The position numbers were made by a program, and so were the translations under genes. A stretch of DNA of 10,257 nt from Alphaproteobacteria bacterium. GTDB lineage: Bacteria > Pseudomonadota > Alphaproteobacteria > Sphingomonadales > Sphingomonadaceae. Positions 1 through 7,451 of the stretch are shown piece by piece. The notes beneath the pieces are model-generated. The model worked only from the letters and a program-made list of their open reading frames with translations, was not told the DNA's origin and searched no databases. Numbering within the stretch: the first letter of the stretch is position 1; the number at the start of each line of letters is the position of its first letter. The stretch is taken from positions 1 through 10,257 of the forward strand of contig JAGWVG010000041.1 of assembly GCA_018970965.1 (NCBI GenBank). The letters run 5' to 3'.

Positions 1-484
1 ATTCATCCACCTTTTCATCGCGATCCACCACCTCAACGGCCAATTGCGCATCGCGCGCGGCGTAAGCGTCGAGCACATCTTTCACCATCGATTGCGCGAT
101 TTCAGCCATTGTGGGGATGAGGGTCAGGGGTTCGATCTTGGCGCGGCCTTCCACCTCGCCCACGCGCTTTGCGATGTTTTTCGCGTAATCGCCAATGCGT
201 TCGATGATGCCCGAAATCTTCAGCGCAGAAATGACATCGCGCAAATCATCGGCCATTGGCGCACGCAGTGCGATGATCCGCACCGCAAGGCGATCCACCT
301 CAACTTCCAGCGCATCGAGCCGCGCATCATTGGCGATGACTTCTGCTGCCAGATCATTGTCGCGCTTCACCAGCGCGTCGACGGATTTGGCAATGCCAAC
401 TTCTGCCAGACCACCCATTTCGGCAATCAGGCCGCGCAGCGAGCCAATTTCATCATCAAAGGCTTTGACGGTATGTTCCACCAT
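1..484 (-). CDS. phoU: PhoU phosphate-signalling regulator, C-terminal part outside the window
   Basis: PhoU is a cytoplasmic helical-bundle protein that links the PstSCAB transporter to the PhoR kinase and keeps the Pho regulon off when phosphate is plentiful. Translating the minus strand from the ATG at 484 gives 161 codons before the left edge, against about 220-240 residues for the family, so the end of the second three-helix repeat is missing. The start MVEHTVKAFDDEI fits PhoU. The block around residues 72-103 (RAPMADDLR, then ERIGDYAKNI) carries the metal-binding E/DxxxD motif (E95 and D99), and DEKVD at 156-160 matches the start of the second repeat. The ATG follows an AAGGA ribosome site at 8 bases and lies 11 bases after the pstB stop, as last visible gene of the pst operon. 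Confidence is high. Confidence 0.95.
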   Translation of the reverse strand, partial: MVEHTVKAFDDEIGSLRGLIAEMGGLAEVGIAKSVDALVKRDNDLAAEVIANDARLDALEVEVDRLAVRIIALRAPMADDLRDVISALKISGIIERIGDYAKNIAKRVGEVEGRAKIEPLTLIPTMAEIAQSMVKDVLDAYAARDAQLAVEVVDRDEKVDE

Positions 485-495
485 GTCTGCGATCC

Positions 496-1263
496 TTAGC
501 CGTAACGTCCGGTAATATAGTCTTTGGTCCGCTCTTCACGCGGGTTGGTGAAGATGTCCGATGTCGGGCCATATTCCACCATCGATCCCAAATGGAAAAA
601 GGCGGTGCGTTGCGATACGCGCGCAGCTTGCTGCATCGAGTGGGTGACGATGACGATGGCGTAACGCCCCCGCAATTCATCAATCAGCTCTTCAATCCGT
701 GCCGTGGCAATTGGGTCGAGTGCCGAGCAGGGCTCATCCATCAGGATGACTTCGGGGCTGACAGCGATGGCGCGCGCGATGCACAGGCGCTGTTGCTGGC
801 CGCCCGAAAGCGCGGTGCCGGCATCTGACAGACGATCTTTAACTTCATCCCAAAGGCCCGCACGCCGCAGTGATTTTTCTACAATTGCGTCCATATCGGC
901 CTTGTTGGCGGCAAGGCCGTGGATGCGTGGGCCATAGGCCACATTTTCATAGATGGATTTGGGGAAGGGGTTGGGCTTTTGAAACACCATGCCCACACGT
1001 GCCCGCAGCTGCACGACATCCATCGCATTGCCATAAATATCTTCGCCATCCAGGTTGATCTGGCCTTCGACCCGGCAGCCCGCAATGGTATCATTCATGC
1101 GGTTGAGCGTGCGTAAAAAGGTAGATTTTCCGCAGCCCGACGGACCAATAAAGGCCGTCACATGCTCGGTTGCGATATCAATCGAGACATTATCAATGGC
1201 CTGTTTCGCGCCGTAATAGACGTTCACATTTTGAGCCGAGATTTTAACCGTTTCGGTGGACAT
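496..1263 (-). CDS. pstB: PstB, ATPase of the phosphate ABC importer
   Basis: PstB hydrolyses ATP on the cytoplasmic face of the PstC-PstA channel to drive high-affinity phosphate uptake. The 255-residue length is normal. All ABC motifs are present: Walker [10 protein letters not shown] at 40-48, the Q-loop in VFQKPNPFP with Q95, signature LSGGQQQ at 152-158, Walker B ILMDE at 173-177, D-loop SALD at 180-183 and H-loop H208. The stretch [20 protein letters not shown] and the C-terminal [10 protein letters not shown] are PstB hallmarks that separate it from other ABC ATPases. The ATG at 1263 is 3 bases after the pstA stop and has only a weak ribosome site, so translational coupling to pstA is likely. 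No residue is missing or unusual. Confidence 0.98.
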   Translation of the reverse strand: MSTETVKISAQNVNVYYGAKQAIDNVSIDIATEHVTAFIGPSGCGKSTFLRTLNRMNDTIAGCRVEGQINLDGEDIYGNAMDVVQLRARVGMVFQKPNPFPKSIYENVAYGPRIHGLAANKADMDAIVEKSLRRAGLWDEVKDRLSDAGTALSGGQQQRLCIARAIAVSPEVILMDEPCSALDPIATARIEELIDELRGRYAIVIVTHSMQQAARVSQRTAFFHLGSMVEYGPTSDIFTNPREERTKDYITGRYG

Positions 1264-1266
1264 GGA

Positions 1267-2160
1267 TCACCAGCGCGTTTCAAATTTGTTGCGAAGATAA
1301 ATGGCAAAACCGTTCATCGCGAGCAGGAAGACAAGCAAGACGATGATTGCGGCAGAGGTGTTTTGAACAAAAGCCCGGTCCACCTCATCCGACCAGAGGA
1401 AAATCTGCATCGGAAGCACGCTTGAAGGGTCGGTAATGCCGGCAGGCGGGGCAGGCACGAAAGCGCGCATGCCGATCATAAGCAGCGGAGCTGTTTCCCC
1501 AAGCGCGCGCGCCATGCCGATGATCGCCCCTGTCAAAATGCCAGGCAGCGCCAAAGGCAGCACATGATGAAACACCGTCTGCACGCGGCTTGCGCCAACA
1601 GCCAGTGCCGCATCACGGATGGATGGGGGGACAGCTTTAATTGCGTTCCGCCCGGCAATCACAATGACGGGCATGGTCATCAACGCCAGCGTCATCCCAC
1701 CCACCAAGGGCGATGAGCGCGGCAAATTGAGCGTATTGATGAACACCGCCAGCCCCAACAAACCGAAAATGATCGAGGGAACAGCAGCCAGGTTGTTGAT
1801 GGAGACTTCAACAATATCTACCCAGCGGTTCTTTGGCGCAAATTCTTCAAGATAAATCGCAGCCAGCACACCCATTGGAAGCGCAAGCGCAATTGTAACG
1901 CCCATGGTCAGCAGCGAGCCCTTTACAGCCGCCCAGACGCCCGCAGTCGCCGGATCGGTTGAATCCGACGCAGTCAGGAATTGCAGGTCAATCCCACCGA
2001 CGCCCTTGGCGAGCATTGCGACAAGCAAGAAAGCCAAAAAGGCCAAAGAGACAAGAATTGCTGCCAAGCCCAGCGCCTTAAAGCGCCGCTCGGCTGCATA
2101 GCGCCGCGCAAGGCGCTTTGCTGTCTCGTCAGACTGCCAGTTGATCCCTGTCTTACTCAT
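1267..2160 (-). CDS. pstA: PstA, permease subunit of the phosphate ABC importer
   Basis: This is one of the two inner-membrane channel subunits of the Pst phosphate importer. The chosen ATG at 2160 gives 297 residues, and its ATGAGTAA overlaps the pstC stop by 8 bases. An open frame extends up to 2196, but that longer start would lie deeper inside pstC and adds a non-conserved leader. About six hydrophobic segments are visible (roughly 30-50, 79-104, 126-145, 155-171, 203-220 and 269-288). The cytoplasmic EAA loop that docks on PstB is at about 183-208 (DAALAVGASRVQTVFHHVLP), followed by GMARALGETAPL, typical of PstA. The long N-terminal domain seen in some alphaproteobacterial PstA proteins is absent; only about 28 hydrophilic residues precede the first membrane segment. 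Confidence 0.96.
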   Translation of the reverse strand: MSKTGINWQSDETAKRLARRYAAERRFKALGLAAILVSLAFLAFLLVAMLAKGVGGIDLQFLTASDSTDPATAGVWAAVKGSLLTMGVTIALALPMGVLAAIYLEEFAPKNRWVDIVEVSINNLAAVPSIIFGLLGLAVFINTLNLPRSSPLVGGMTLALMTMPVIVIAGRNAIKAVPPSIRDAALAVGASRVQTVFHHVLPLALPGILTGAIIGMARALGETAPLLMIGMRAFVPAPPAGITDPSSVLPMQIFLWSDEVDRAFVQNTSAAIIVLLVFLLAMNGFAIYLRNKFETRW

Positions 2161-3505
2161 AAGCTTCCCGGAAGCGCTTAACGACGCGCAACGCAATAAT
2201 GTTCAAGGCCAGTGTCACGACAAACAGCACCAAGCCCAGCGCAAAGGCAGACAGCGTTTTGGGACTATCAAATTCCTGATCGCCCGTCAGCAATTGCACG
2301 ATTTGGAATGTCACTGTCGTCATGCTGTCAAAGGGGTTGGCGGATAGTCGGGCGGCAGCGCCCGCGGCCATAACGACAATCATGGTTTCGCCAATCGCGC
2401 GGCTAATCGCCAGCATCACGCCCGCAACAATGCCCGGCAGGGCCGCGGGGATGAGAACGCGTTTGATGGTTTCAGACCGCGTGGCCCCCATCGCCAGAGA
2501 GCCATCACGCATTGCCTGGGGGACTGCCGCGATGCTGTCATCTGCCATTGAGGAGACGAAGGGGATGATCATGATGCCCATCACCAAGCCTGCGGCCAGC
2601 GCGCTTTCAGTGGAGGGGTTGGCCATGCCAATGGCGCTGGCGAAATCACGGATCATTGGCGCGACAGTGAGGGCAGCAAAATAGCCATATACAACCGTTG
2701 GAATGCCCGCGAGAATTTCAAGCAACGGCTTCAACACGCGGCGCATTTGCGCGCTGGCATATTGTGTCAGGTAAATGGCGCTCATCAGCCCCAAGGGGAT
2801 GGCGACAATCATCGCGATAATTGCACCGATGAAGATTGTGCCCCAGAAGAGCGGAACCGCCCCGAAGCTGCCATTGGCCGGGCTCCAATGCAGGCCAAAC
2901 AGAAATTCTGTCGGGCTGACTTTTGAGAAAAACAGCCCAGTTTCATAAAGCAGCGAGGCAATAATGCCGCCCGTTGTCAAAATGGCAAGCAACGAGGCCA
3001 GCAGCAGGCCGCCCAAAACAACGCGTTCGACATGGGTGCGCGCAGGGAAGGCCGCGGTGATCCGCGTGTAACCGAAAGCGCCGCCCGCAAAGGCCAGAAG
3101 CAGTGTGATGAGCGCGCCGAAAAGGTTAAATTTGCTCTGCGCAGCCTGGACGGCGCCCACCAGCTTTTGCGCATCTGGATTAAACACCGCCGCATTGGGG
3201 TTCGCCGCCAGCGCATAGGCGTCTGAGAGGACGGCGTTACGCTCCATATCCATCATCGGCAGCGACGCGGCAGTAGGGTCAGCCAGAACCGCCTGATGAA
3301 TGAGCCCCGGTGACACGCTTTGCCATGTCACAAGACCAATTAAGGCGGGCACCATGATCCACAGAGCCAAATGCCAGCCATGATGGCCAGGGCGCGAATG
3401 AAGCGCACCCCGGCCTGTATTCAGTTTCTGCGCCTTTGCCCGGGCGACGAGCCAGCCGATCAGGCCAAGCCCGGCGACCAGAAGAAAGAGTGCAGAAGAC
3501 GTCAT
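2153..3505 (-). CDS. pstC: PstC, permease subunit with extended N-terminal domain
   Basis: This is the partner of PstA in the phosphate channel. At 450 residues it is much longer than the roughly 320-residue E. coli PstC. The first 190 or so residues form an extra region with membrane segments near 4-22, 46-64, 128-147 and 160-186. This matches the PstC N-terminal extension domain (PF12501, as I recall it) found in alphaproteobacteria. The conserved permease core follows: segments near 219-246 and 262-285, then the EAA loop at about 334-359 (DGSLAMGATRSETIKRVLIP) and the ISRAIGETMIV block at 367-377. The ATG at 3505 comes 4 bases after the pstS stop with no obvious Shine-Dalgarno sequence, so it probably depends on coupling to pstS. 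Its stop codon overlaps the pstA start. Confidence 0.96.
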   Translation of the reverse strand: MTSSALFLLVAGLGLIGWLVARAKAQKLNTGRGALHSRPGHHGWHLALWIMVPALIGLVTWQSVSPGLIHQAVLADPTAASLPMMDMERNAVLSDAYALAANPNAAVFNPDAQKLVGAVQAAQSKFNLFGALITLLLAFAGGAFGYTRITAAFPARTHVERVVLGGLLLASLLAILTTGGIIASLLYETGLFFSKVSPTEFLFGLHWSPANGSFGAVPLFWGTIFIGAIIAMIVAIPLGLMSAIYLTQYASAQMRRVLKPLLEILAGIPTVVYGYFAALTVAPMIRDFASAIGMANPSTESALAAGLVMGIMIIPFVSSMADDSIAAVPQAMRDGSLAMGATRSETIKRVLIPAALPGIVAGVMLAISRAIGETMIVVMAAGAAARLSANPFDSMTTVTFQIVQLLTGDQEFDSPKTLSAFALGLVLFVVTLALNIIALRVVKRFREAYE

Positions 3506-3509
3506 GGGG

Positions 3510-4553
3510 TTATTTCAGGGTCGAAGGATCCATCAGCTTCATGGATGAAGCGATTTCAGCATTGGTCTTTTGAACATCTGCCGGCGAAACGACCATCCCC
3601 TTCTTTTTGAGGTAGCCATCGGCGCCCCAAGCCTTGGAGAATTCAAGCGCAAATTCCTTGATGCCCTTGATCGCCTTCAGATGCGCGGCTTTGATGTAGA
3701 TATAAAGCGGGCGGGCGCCCGGATAGCTGAAGTCCGAAATCGTCTGATAGGTCGGCTGGATGCCGTCCATCGGAACGCCCTTCAGCTTGTCGGTATTTTC
3801 TTCGAGGAACGAATAGCCAAACACGCCAATTGCCTTGGGGTTGGCCGAGATTTTCTGGACAATCAGATTGTCGTTCTCGCCCGCATCGACATAAGCGCCG
3901 TCTTCACGGATTTTGGTGCAAATGGCTTTGTGCTTGTCCTTATCGCTGTCTTTCAGCGCCTTCATGGCTGGATCGGTGTCGCAGCCCTTGGTCAGGATCA
4001 GCTCAGCCAGCGCATCGCGCGTGCCCGAGGTCGAGGGCGGGCCATAGACGCTGATCGGAATTGCCGGCAGCGTCGGGTTGACGTCAGCCCATGTCTTTGC
4101 GGTGTTTGGCTTGCCAAACGGCGTTGCCGCGAGCGCCTTATACACGTCTGCCGGGGTCAGCTTCATGTTCGGGCCGCCTGACGCTTCAGCAAAGGCGATG
4201 CCATCAAGGCCGACTTGAATTTCAACGATGTCTTTCACGCCGTTTTTGGCGCAATCTTCATATTCCGACTTTTTGATGCGGCGCGAGGCGTTCACGATGT
4301 CGGGGTGGGCAACGCCCACGCCAGCGCAGAACAGCTTCATGCCAGCACCCGTGCCAGTCGACTCGATCACAGGCGCCTTAATACCTGCAGTTTTGGCCGT
4401 TGCTTCGGCAACAGCCGAGGCAAAGGGATAAACGGTCGATGAACCAACGATGCGCACGAAATCGCGGCTGTCACCAGCCCCCGAGTTGCTGCCGCAAGCG
4501 GTCAGCGCGATAGCGGAAACGGCCAATGCCGCAAAAGTAGGAACGAAACGCAT
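3510..4553 (-). CDS. pstS: PstS, periplasmic phosphate-binding lipoprotein
   Basis: PstS captures inorganic phosphate outside the inner membrane and delivers it to PstCA. The protein has 347 residues. It opens with a short positive and hydrophobic leader ending in a lipobox (LTAC, Cys20), so it should be lipid-anchored, unlike the soluble E. coli PstS. Phosphate-site motifs are clear: GSSTVYP at 37-43, STGTGAG at 65-71, GLDGIAFA near 115-122 and PSTSGTRDA at 173-181. Two cysteine pairs, C76/C101 and C191/C212, could form disulfides. The ATG at 4553 follows an AGGAGGG ribosome site (4564-4570) at a 10-base spacing, the strongest in the operon, which suits a binding protein needed in excess. 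The Pho box at 4593-4619 lies directly upstream. Confidence 0.97.
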   Translation of the reverse strand: MRFVPTFAALAVSAIALTACGSNSGAGDSRDFVRIVGSSTVYPFASAVAEATAKTAGIKAPVIESTGTGAGMKLFCAGVGVAHPDIVNASRRIKKSEYEDCAKNGVKDIVEIQVGLDGIAFAEASGGPNMKLTPADVYKALAATPFGKPNTAKTWADVNPTLPAIPISVYGPPSTSGTRDALAELILTKGCDTDPAMKALKDSDKDKHKAICTKIREDGAYVDAGENDNLIVQKISANPKAIGVFGYSFLEENTDKLKGVPMDGIQPTYQTISDFSYPGARPLYIYIKAAHLKAIKGIKEFALEFSKAWGADGYLKKKGMVVSPADVQKTNAEIASSMKLMDPSTLK

Positions 4554-4592
4554 GGATTTATTGCCCTCCTGATCGAGTCGGGATCGGAAGTA

Positions 4593-4619
4593 TGACAGTT
4601 AAATGACACTTCTGTGACA
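4593..4619 (-). promoter_or_regulatory. Pho box with three 11-bp TGTCA repeats in front of pstS
   Basis: On the minus strand TGTCA occurs three times at exact 11-base steps (plus-strand TGACA at 4593-4597, 4604-4608 and 4615-4619), with the AT-rich spacers expected for PhoB half-sites. The site fills the centre of the 71-base gap between phoR and pstS and points toward pstS. PhoB dimers bind tandem 11-bp repeats of this kind, so phosphate-starvation induction of pstSCAB-phoU is expected. I could not pick a convincing -10 hexamer. Confidence 0.88.
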
Positions 4620-4624
4620 TAGGC

Positions 4625-5620
4625 TTAGTAGGGCGGAAATAGGCAGGTTGCAGTCGTGCCTTGCCCGACACGGCTGGCGATGTCGAAGCGGCCGCGGTGC
4701 CTTTCGACAATGTGCTTCACAATTGAAAGCCCAAGGCCCGTGCCGCCAATTTGGCGGCTACGGCCCGGGTCTGCGCGATAAAAGCGTTCAGTAAGCCGCG
4801 GCATATGCTGGGCAGGGATGCCTTCGCCCTGATCGATAACGGAAACGACGATCCAGCCAGATGCCCCTTTTTCTAGCTTTACCGAGACAGGCGTCTCGGC
4901 GCCCCCATATTTCAGCGCATTATCAATCAAATTGCGGATGACTTGGGACAGCTGCCCCCTATCCCCCGCAACAATCGCATCAGCCACATCGCTGTGGAGA
5001 GTGACGCGATCCGGCTGTCCAGATTCGCCCACACATTGTTTGGCGACACTTAACAAATCTACTTTTTCAGTAGGTTGTTGGTGTTTGGTCGCCTCAATGC
5101 GAGAGAGCGACATCAAGTCTTCCACCAAGGCCTGCATGCGGTTGGCTTCTTTGGCAATGATATCCAAGAAGCGCAGGCGCGTGGTTTCATTGTCGCCAGC
5201 CTTGGGGTCTTTCAGGGTTTCGACATAGCCCAATACGGCGGCCAGTGGCGTGCGCAGTTCATGGCTGGCATTTGCGACAAAATCGGCATGCGCCCGTGCG
5301 ACACTCTCTTGCACCGATAAATCTGTCAGCGTGACCAGCCGTGTGCCATCTTCCAGGCTGTTGCAGTCAATATGCCACAGACTGCCAGGCGTAGAGAGAC
5401 CAGTGACGCGGATGCTGTCATTGCGCGGAGATGTGAGCAAGCGCACGGCATCAGGATGGCGCAGCGCCATGCGGACATCCTGCCCCTCGACATGGCGGCC
5501 AAACATGCCAAGCGCTGGCGGATTGGCATGGATGATCCGGTCATTGCGCAGCAAAAGCGCCGGAATATCCAGCAAATCAAGGATTTCAGTAGAAGCAGGC
5601 ACGTTTGAATTGGCAGGCAT
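4625..5620 (-). CDS. phoR: PhoR-type sensor histidine kinase without membrane segments
   Basis: This is the probable kinase/phosphatase that controls PhoB in response to Pst/PhoU status. The 331 residues comprise a PAS-like N-terminal domain (about 10-105), a HisKA domain with FVANASHELRTPL (phospho-acceptor H120), and an HATPase domain with N-box IRNLIDNALKY (N234), G1 DQGEGIP (263-269), F-box ERFYR and G2 GGTGLGLSI (292-300). The final FPPY is close to the end of many PhoR proteins. No transmembrane helix is present, and an in-frame TAG at 5630-5632, four codons upstream, rules out a longer start. The ATG at 5620 has AGGG 7 bases before it. Placement directly upstream of pstS supports the PhoR call over other kinases of the family. 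Confidence 0.92.
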   Translation of the reverse strand: MPANSNVPASTEILDLLDIPALLLRNDRIIHANPPALGMFGRHVEGQDVRMALRHPDAVRLLTSPRNDSIRVTGLSTPGSLWHIDCNSLEDGTRLVTLTDLSVQESVARAHADFVANASHELRTPLAAVLGYVETLKDPKAGDNETTRLRFLDIIAKEANRMQALVEDLMSLSRIEATKHQQPTEKVDLLSVAKQCVGESGQPDRVTLHSDVADAIVAGDRGQLSQVIRNLIDNALKYGGAETPVSVKLEKGASGWIVVSVIDQGEGIPAQHMPRLTERFYRADPGRSRQIGGTGLGLSIVKHIVERHRGRFDIASRVGQGTTATCLFPPY

Positions 5621-5642
5621 GACTTTGCCCTAATACCCAATT

Positions 5643-5660
5643 ATGACAAATTGATGCCAA
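5643..5660 (-). promoter_or_regulatory. Candidate two-repeat Pho box in front of phoR
   Basis: In the 47-base gap before phoR the minus strand reads TGGCATCAATT followed by TGTCATAATTG, that is one perfect and one single-mismatch PhoB half-site at an 11-base step (plus-strand TGACA at 5644-5648 and TGCCA at 5655-5659). The spacing equals that of the pstS site. If real, PhoB would control its own kinase gene. It has only two half-sites and one mismatch, so the call is moderate. Confidence 0.55.
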
Positions 5661-5667
5661 TGCTGGG

Positions 5668-6072
5668 TCAATCCCGCGCGCTCATCTGTTGCAGCATCTC
5701 GCCCATTTTTTGATGCAGCATGTTCACAGCTTTGAGCGGGCGGACCATGACCTTGAAATTGGTGATCAGCCCGCTGTCATCCCAAGTGATCATATCAATG
5801 CCATCAATGGCGATGCCATCGATTTCGGCGTTGAATTCCATGATCAAACTATTGGGCGCGTGCCATTCTCCAACATAATGAAAGCCTGTATCGCCAAACA
5901 CCTTGCCCGCACTGGCCAAATATTTCTGCGTAATTGGTTTGCCGCGTTGGGGGGTGTGGACCACCGGGCTTTCAAACACAGCATCGTCATGCAGGAGCGC
6001 GGCAATAGCGGCTTCATCGCCCGAAAGCGCAACCGCGTGCCATTTGGCGGACATGTCTGTTGGCGTCATCAT
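5668..6072 (-). CDS. NTF2/SnoaL-like small protein
   Basis: This is a 134-residue protein of the nuclear-transport-factor-2-like fold, a cone-shaped alpha+beta barrel used both by enzymes and by ligand-binding proteins. Family-like blocks are the early helix with ALSGDEAAIAALLHDDAVFESPVV, the middle GKPITQKYLASA, and the late strand pair IDGIDMITWDDSGLI...VMVRPLKAVNML. I see no residue set that fixes a reaction or substrate. The ATG at 6072 shares its A with the stop of the dehydrogenase gene (TGATG), which suggests translational coupling. A TTG at 6075 and a second ATG at 6069 are alternative starts. The stop is 47 bases before phoR. The link with the dehydrogenase could mean a shared substrate, but that is inference. 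Confidence 0.8.
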   Translation of the reverse strand: MMTPTDMSAKWHAVALSGDEAAIAALLHDDAVFESPVVHTPQRGKPITQKYLASAGKVFGDTGFHYVGEWHAPNSLIMEFNAEIDGIAIDGIDMITWDDSGLITNFKVMVRPLKAVNMLHQKMGEMLQQMSARD

Positions 6073-7010
6073 CAATATCCCAAATCCAGATTGACGCGCG
6101 GCTGTAGCGGTTCACCCGCCTTATAGCGCGCCAAATTTTCGAGGAAGCGCTGGGCCGAGCGGATAAACATCTTATCCTGCGCACGGCCCGAAAGGTGCAT
6201 GGTCACATGCGCATTGGGCACATCCCATAGCGGATGGTCCGCGGGCAGGGGTTCTGGCGTTGTCACATCCAAAAAGGCCTCCGCAATTTGGCTAGAGGTC
6301 AGGGCTGTTAGAAGCGCATCCTGATCAACAACTGATCCGCGCGCGATATTAATCAGGCGCGCGCTGGGCTTCATAGCGGCCAATTCAGCCGCGCCAATCA
6401 TGCCATCCGTTTCATCAGTGGCAGGGACGGCCAAAATCACCCAATCAAATTCGCCCAGTTGCGCACGCCATTCATCAGGACCCAACGTGCCGGGGCCGGA
6501 TGAGCGGCGCACAATCGTGACATCTACGTCAAACGCTCTCAGCCGCGTCTCAATCAGCTTACCAATCGCGCCATATCCAAGGAGCAGGGCTTTAGACCCA
6601 TATAGCTCAACCTTGCCGGGTGAATCTTGCAACCAATCATGCCGGCCCTGTGCGTGAACCACCTCGCGATAGCCCTTGGCCATCGTCAACATGCCCATGA
6701 CCACATATTCGGCAATTGTGGTTGCGTTGATCCCCGCGCCATTGGTTACAATAACGTCGCGGTCTTTCAGCAGATCAAGCGGCATGCCATCCACGCCCGC
6801 ATAAATGGAATTGAGCCATTTCAGGTTGGTCGCAGCGCTGATGGTTTCGGCCATATCGGCCTTGTCATACATGTCGAACCAGCCAATTTCTGCCAGAGGG
6901 GCGAGCGCCATTGCCTCGTCTTTGGTGGTGAACCAGCGGACATCAATGTCTTCAGGCAGCCGCCCTTCCATGAGCGGGCGGATCAATGCGGACATTACAG
7001 CGATGGTCAT
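6072..7010 (-). CDS. D-isomer-specific 2-hydroxyacid dehydrogenase
   Basis: This enzyme should interconvert a D-2-hydroxyacid and the 2-oxoacid using a nicotinamide cofactor, in the cytosol. The 312-residue length matches the GhrA-like branch (glyoxylate/hydroxypyruvate reductases). The Rossmann motif GYGAIG is at 145-150. The catalytic triad of the family is visible as R224 (NIARGSVVD), E253 (TPEPLP) and H272 (MHLSG). After the second Rossmann strand the sequence is VRRSSG instead of an acidic residue, which favours NADP(H); this is inference from family rules. The substrate cannot be read from sequence. The ATG at 7010 shares one base with the DUF559 stop codon. Its Shine-Dalgarno sequence (GGAGG at 7021-7025) lies inside repeat copy A. 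Confidence 0.9.
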   Translation of the reverse strand: MTIAVMSALIRPLMEGRLPEDIDVRWFTTKDEAMALAPLAEIGWFDMYDKADMAETISAATNLKWLNSIYAGVDGMPLDLLKDRDVIVTNGAGINATTIAEYVVMGMLTMAKGYREVVHAQGRHDWLQDSPGKVELYGSKALLLGYGAIGKLIETRLRAFDVDVTIVRRSSGPGTLGPDEWRAQLGEFDWVILAVPATDETDGMIGAAELAAMKPSARLINIARGSVVDQDALLTALTSSQIAEAFLDVTTPEPLPADHPLWDVPNAHVTMHLSGRAQDKMFIRSAQRFLENLARYKAGEPLQPRVNLDLGY

Positions 7011-7447
7011 CAGTCTTCTTCCTCCCCATCGGTCAGCGATGGGGAGGTGGCATCGCGGCGCGATGACGGAGGGGCCTTCCCAAGGCTTCTCATATAGGCT
7101 TCAATTGTCGTTATGATCTCCGTGGCAATGTCAGCAGGATTTCGCAAGACGTCACTGGCCCGGATATGAAGCACCTGGATTTGATGTCTGGCCAGAAAGA
7201 AGTCCCGAATGTCGTCGTGGTCGGGCCTGTTGGCTGTGTCGTGCGCAAATCCGTCAATTTCAATCGCGACTTTGGCTCGAGCACAAAAGAAGTCGAGAAT
7301 ATAGGGCCCGGCGGGATGTTGTCTCCGGAATTTCAGCCCCCCGGGACAGGTCTTGAGAATTTGCCACAAGAGGCGTTCGGGTAAAGACATGTCTTTGCGC
7401 AATTGCCGTGCGCGATGGACCGTCTTGGACGGTTTTGTGGGTCTCAT
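7010..7447 (-). CDS. DUF559 endonuclease-like protein (Vsr/PD-(D/E)xK type)
   Basis: This 145-residue protein has the compact core of the DUF559 family, which is related to very-short-patch-repair and other PD-(D/E)xK nucleases. The family blocks are PERLLWQIL (23-31), KFRRQHPAGPYILDFFC (39-55), and AKVAIEIDGFAH (58-69). D52, E63 and D65 are the likely metal-site residues, and LHIRASDVLRNP (93-104) closes the fold. No function has been proven for most members, so DNA cleavage is inferred from fold only. Residues about 125-143 are a polar tail encoded by repeat copy A, which looks like a late addition. Repeat copy C supplies the ribosome site (GGAGGGG at 7452-7458, six bases after GGAGG to the ATG at 7447). 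The gene is bracketed by inverted copies C and A. Confidence 0.88.
   Translation of the reverse strand: MRPTKPSKTVHRARQLRKDMSLPERLLWQILKTCPGGLKFRRQHPAGPYILDFFCARAKVAIEIDGFAHDTANRPDHDDIRDFFLARHQIQVLHIRASDVLRNPADIATEIITTIEAYMRSLGKAPPSSRRDATSPSLTDGEEED
7019..7074 (+). repeat. 56-bp double-hairpin repeat, copy A
   Basis: The copy has an 11-bp stem from CCTCCCCATCG with a 5-base loop, then a 6-bp stem from CATCGC around a GGC loop, ending in GGAGGGG. It matches copy B at 49 of 56 positions and copy C (inverted) at 42 of 56. It lies inside the 3' end of the DUF559 gene and encodes its tail. Its left end gives the ribosome site of the dehydrogenase gene. Confidence 0.92.
7021..7025 (-). promoter_or_regulatory. 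Repeat-derived Shine-Dalgarno site of the dehydrogenase gene
   Basis: The minus strand reads GGAGG here, 10 bases before the ATG at 7010. The bases belong to the first stem of repeat copy A, so the site could be hidden when the 11-bp hairpin folds. No other ribosome site is visible for this start. Confidence 0.6.
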
Positions 7448-7451
7448 TTTG

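Noticed and set aside
2161..2196. A longer pstA start at 2196
   Set aside because: It would overlap pstC by 44 bases and adds 12 non-conserved residues. The ATG at 2160 with an 8-base overlap is the usual arrangement.
3570..4181. A 203-codon open frame on the plus strand
   Set aside because: It lies fully antisense to pstS, whose motifs are intact, and its translation resembles no family I know. GC-rich codon use readily opens such frames.
6073..6075. TTG start for the NTF2-like gene
   Set aside because: An ATG directly follows at 6072 and forms the normal TGATG coupling, so TTG is not needed.
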